From the IMG/VR virus record IMGVR_UViG_3300021962_008205, positions 1-44,467 of that record: DNA of 44,467 bases. The stretch is one strand, 5' to 3'. Below, in pieces: positions 42,425 through 44,467 of the stretch (the first letter of the stretch is position 1; each line of letters starts with the position of its first letter). Both the position numbers and the translations under genes were made by a program. Source of the stretch: a virus. The notes beneath the pieces are model-generated. The model had not been told where the DNA came from. It worked only from the letters and a program-made list of their open reading frames with translations, and ran no database searches.

Positions 42425-42736
42425 TTAACAATCAACTGTTGATGATGGTCCGTAAATACTTTGTAAATGAGTTCTTAGTTTTCCGTAACCAGCTGTAAAA
42501 ATATCTTCGGTTTCGTATGGTGTAAAACTTGTTACCTTTTCATAAACAAAAGCACCTATTTCTTTATTTGTAACCAATTTTTCTCTATTAGATTTATCAC
42601 TTTCTTGATTATAAATCTCTAAGTTAAATCTAACGATAGAATTGGGCTTATCTATTAAATAAGTCCCAATTCTTATATATGCTTGACTTGTGATACCACC
42701 ACTAGTTCCTATCTGTGTTGTTACTTTTATTGCCAT
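42425..42736 (-). CDS. Hypothetical small structural protein, 103 aa
   Basis: The product starts MAIKVTTQIGTSGGITSQAY and has the beta-strand block IVRFNLEIYNQESDKSNREK, then a segment with FTPYETEDIFTAGYGKLRTH. It ends with STVDC. I do not recognise the family; the start is like that of small head- or tail-associated phage proteins. It lies 1 bp from the stop of the collagen-like fibre gene and 6 bp before the Pro-rich gene, clearly in the same transcript. A role in fibre assembly or attachment is a guess from position. Confidence 0.65.
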   Translation of the reverse strand: MAIKVTTQIGTSGGITSQAYIRIGTYLIDKPNSIVRFNLEIYNQESDKSNREKLVTNKEIGAFVYEKVTSFTPYETEDIFTAGYGKLRTHLQSIYGPSSTVDC

Positions 42737-42737
42737 A

Positions 42738-44467
42738 TTATTTCTTTTCTAATTCTTTAATTTTATTGTTTAACTCTTGAATTGATTTGATTAAGAATGG
42801 TACCAATCTTTCATATGATAATGTTTTATATTTTTCATCATCTTCTATTTGTATCATTTCTGTTTCATGAATTAATTCAGGAAGGATTTGTTCAACTTCT
42901 TGAGCTATCAAACCAAAGTCATCTCCTCTACCCATACCTTCTTTCCAAGTATATGATACAGGTCTTAATTGTTCAATGATATCCAAACCGTTTTCAAGAT
43001 TTTTAACGTTTTTCTTCAATCTTTCATCTGAAGGCATCGTTGCAAAACCTATGATGTTAGCACTTGCAAAGAAGTCTCCAAATCCTGCAGTATTTTTCAT
43101 TGCGAATCCGTAGTTACCACCTACAGCAAACCCAATAATGTCAGAACTTACTCTATACATACCCGTATTAGTATCTGCGGAGAATGAATATGTTGGTGTT
43201 GTCGCAGAACCGTCACAAAGTTGTAAAGGACACGCTAATGGACCCGGTGCTCCTTGTGAACCTGTAGCTCCTTGTGCTCCTTGGTTTCCTGTACCTGTAG
43301 CTCCTTGTGCTCCTTGTGCTCCGTTAGAACCAGCAGCTCCTTGTGCTCCCGTAGGACCTTGTGGACCTAATGGACCCGTAGCACCTTGTGCTCCTTGTGG
43401 ACCTTGTGGACCTAATGGACCCGTAGCACCTTGTGCTCCTTGTGGACCTGTAGCTCCTTGTGGACCTGTAGCTCCTTGTGCTCCTTGTGGACCTGTAGCT
43501 CCTTGTGGACCTGTAGCTCCTTGTGCTCCCGTAGCTCCTTGTGGACCAACAGCTCCTTGTGCTCCCGTAGCTCCTTGTGGACCAACAGCTCCTTGTGCTC
43601 CCGTAGCTCCTTGTGGACCAACAGCTCCTTGTGCACCTTGTGGACCTGTTGCACCTTGTGCTCCCGTAGGACCTGTAGGACCTTGTGGACCTGTTGCACC
43701 TTGTGCTCCCGTAGGACCTGTAGGACCAACAGCTCCTTGTGCTCCCGTAGCTCCTTGTGGACCAACAGCTCCTTGTGCTCCCGTAGCTCCTTGTGGACCA
43801 ACAGCTCCTTGTGCTCCCGTAGCTCCTTGTGGACCAACAGCTCCTTGTGCTCCCGTAGCTCCTTGTGCTCCTTGAGGACCCAATGGACCTGTAGCACCTT
43901 GTGCTCCTTGTGGACCCTGAGGACCCAATGGACCCGTAGCTCCTTGAGCTCCTTGAGGACCTGTTGCACCTTGTGCTCCTTGTGGACCCTGAGGACCTAA
44001 TGGACCTGTAGCTCCTTGTGCTCCTGTTGCTCCTTGTGCTCCCGTAGGACCCTGAGGACCTAATGGACCTGTCGCTCCTTGTGCTCCCGTAGCTCCTTGT
44101 GCTCCTGTAGGACCTGTAGCACCTTGTGCTCCTTGTGGACCCTGAGGACCCAATGGACCCGTAGCTCCTTGAGCTCCTTGAGGACCTGTTGCACCTTGTG
44201 CTCCCGTAGGACCTGTAGGACCTTGTGGACCTGTTGCACCTTGTGCTCCTGTAGGACCTTGTGGACCTGTTGCACCTTGTGCTCCTTGAGGACCTGTAGG
44301 ACCTAATGGACCCGTAGCACCTTGTGCTCCTGTCGCTCCTTGTGCTCCCGTAGGACCCTGAGGACCTAATGGACCTGTAGCTCCTTGAGCTCCTTGAGGA
44401 CCTATAGGACCTGTAGGACCTTGTGCTCCTTGTGGACCTGTGGGACCTGTCGCTCCTTGAGCTCCTT
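42738..44467 (-). CDS. Collagen-like tail fibre with peptidase S74 chaperone domain (partial, 5' end outside window)
   Basis: The visible 575 residues open with about 135 G-X-Y triplets ([18 protein letters not shown]) broken once by a 5-residue stretch (G-T-G-N-Q). A short beta-rich linker follows ([20 protein letters not shown]), then a C-terminal intramolecular chaperone of the S74 type: the S-D motif (Ser at 43029-43031) in [40 protein letters not shown], and a C-terminal coiled coil ([10 protein letters not shown]). In known fibres the S74 domain drives trimer folding and then cuts itself off near the conserved Ser. The open frame runs to the window edge; an apparent start at 44153 is only a TTG inside the repeats. 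Y positions are nearly always Thr, Gln, Leu or Val; only one Pro at Y was seen. Confidence 0.9.
   Translation of the reverse strand, partial: GAQGATGPTGPQGAQGPTGPIGPQGAQGATGPLGPQGPTGAQGATGAQGATGPLGPTGPQGAQGATGPQGPTGAQGATGPQGPTGPTGAQGATGPQGAQGATGPLGPQGPQGAQGATGPTGAQGATGAQGATGPLGPQGPTGAQGATGAQGATGPLGPQGPQGAQGATGPQGAQGATGPLGPQGPQGAQGATGPLGPQGAQGATGAQGAVGPQGATGAQGAVGPQGATGAQGAVGPQGATGAQGAVGPTGPTGAQGATGPQGPTGPTGAQGATGPQGAQGAVGPQGATGAQGAVGPQGATGAQGAVGPQGATGAQGATGPQGATGPQGAQGATGPQGATGPQGAQGATGPLGPQGPQGAQGATGPLGPQGPTGAQGAAGSNGAQGAQGATGTGNQGAQGATGSQGAPGPLACPLQLCDGSATTPTYSFSADTNTGMYRVSSDIIGFAVGGNYGFAMKNTAGFGDFFASANIIGFATMPSDERLKKNVKNLENGLDIIEQLRPVSYTWKEGMGRGDDFGLIAQEVEQILPELIHETEMIQIEDDEKYKTLSYERLVPFLIKSIQELNNKIKELEKK
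43236..44465 (-). repeat. Collagen-coding G-X-Y repeat tract
   Basis: 1230 bp encoding about 135 G-X-Y triplets, built from a few 9-bp units arranged in larger near-repeats (for example units coding [12 protein letters not shown] recur about seven times around 43530-43880). Third codon positions vary between units, but long blocks are almost identical, so the tract has expanded by recombination or slippage. Read lengths in assembly could also have altered copy number here. Confidence 0.92.

Noticed and set aside
44151-44153. Start of the collagen-like gene inside the repeats
   Set aside because: The codon is TTG within a G-P-L triplet; the frame continues without a stop to the window edge, so the true start is outside.
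43138-44306. Long Cys/Pro/Trp-Ser-rich open frames on the plus strand and in other frames over the collagen tract
   Set aside because: They are mirror translations of the G-X-Y repeats (no stops because of the regular 9-bp unit). The S74 domain and G-X-Y frame on the minus strand explain the region.
1-44467. tRNA genes, insertion sequences, integrase or attachment sites
   Set aside because: Looked for by eye on both strands (GTTCGA-type T-arms, transposase motifs, tyrosine recombinase motifs) and none were convincing; a tRNAscan run would settle the tRNAs.

Overview
The window is best read as part of the genome of a large tailed phage (Caudoviricetes) with T4-like replication genes, probably infecting a member of the Bacteroidota. 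The phage reading rests on a gp46/gp47 (SbcC/SbcD-like) pair, a DnaG-type primase, a PD-(D/E)XK nuclease, a RuvC-like resolvase interrupted by a GIY-YIG homing endonuclease, and a collagen-like fibre with a peptidase S74 chaperone tail. The host reading rests on two promoters matching the Bacteroidota -33/-7 pattern (TTTG, 19-20 bp, TATCTTTG), SprB-like repeats in a fibre protein, and start codons with A/T-rich leaders and no obvious GGAGG. No capsid, portal, terminase, integrase or tRNA gene was recognised.

Layout. Nearly everything reads on the minus strand. 27-501 holds a small plus-strand gene and a small minus-strand unit converging on a shared terminator. 545-7602 is a recombination/replication block: gp46, small genes, gp47, zinc-ribbon protein, nuclease, primase, RuvC. 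7606-8431 is a GIY-YIG homing endonuclease followed by a duplicated, truncated ruvC start. 9029-9245 is a free-standing promoter, structured RNA candidate and terminator. 9254-16306 encodes a structural protein and two modular, Cys-rich, Thr/Pro-linked adhesin-like proteins. 16338-23234 is a first glycosylation/methylation operon. 23335-25979 has small genes and two LamG-type lectin-like paralogues. 25996-41747 is a second, larger glyco-modification region: SET protein, HldD-like epimerase, methyltransferases, acetyltransferases, aminotransferase, glycosyltransferases, a GT4-O-heptosyltransferase fusion on the plus strand, a UDP-galactopyranose-mutase-like flavoprotein, and three Fe(II)/2-oxoglutarate oxygenases. 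41786-44467 holds two small fibre-associated genes and the collagen-like fibre, which runs off the right edge.

How the genes may work together. About twenty enzymes for sugar transfer, sugar-nucleotide synthesis, methylation, acetylation and hydroxylation lie between proteins that look like surface fibres: Thr/Pro-linked modules, a G-X-Y collagen tract rich in Thr at Y, and LamG lectins. The most striking are a complete BAHT/TibC-like protein O-heptosyltransferase domain with its four-Cys pattern fused to a GT4 domain, an HldD-like ADP-heptose epimerase, a GT60 (Skp1-type GlcNAc transferase) homologue, and tandem prolyl-hydroxylase-like oxygenases beside the collagen gene. The inference is that the phage carries a cassette that decorates its own fibres, or remodels host surface glycans. 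The sequence shows the gene set; the substrates are not proven.
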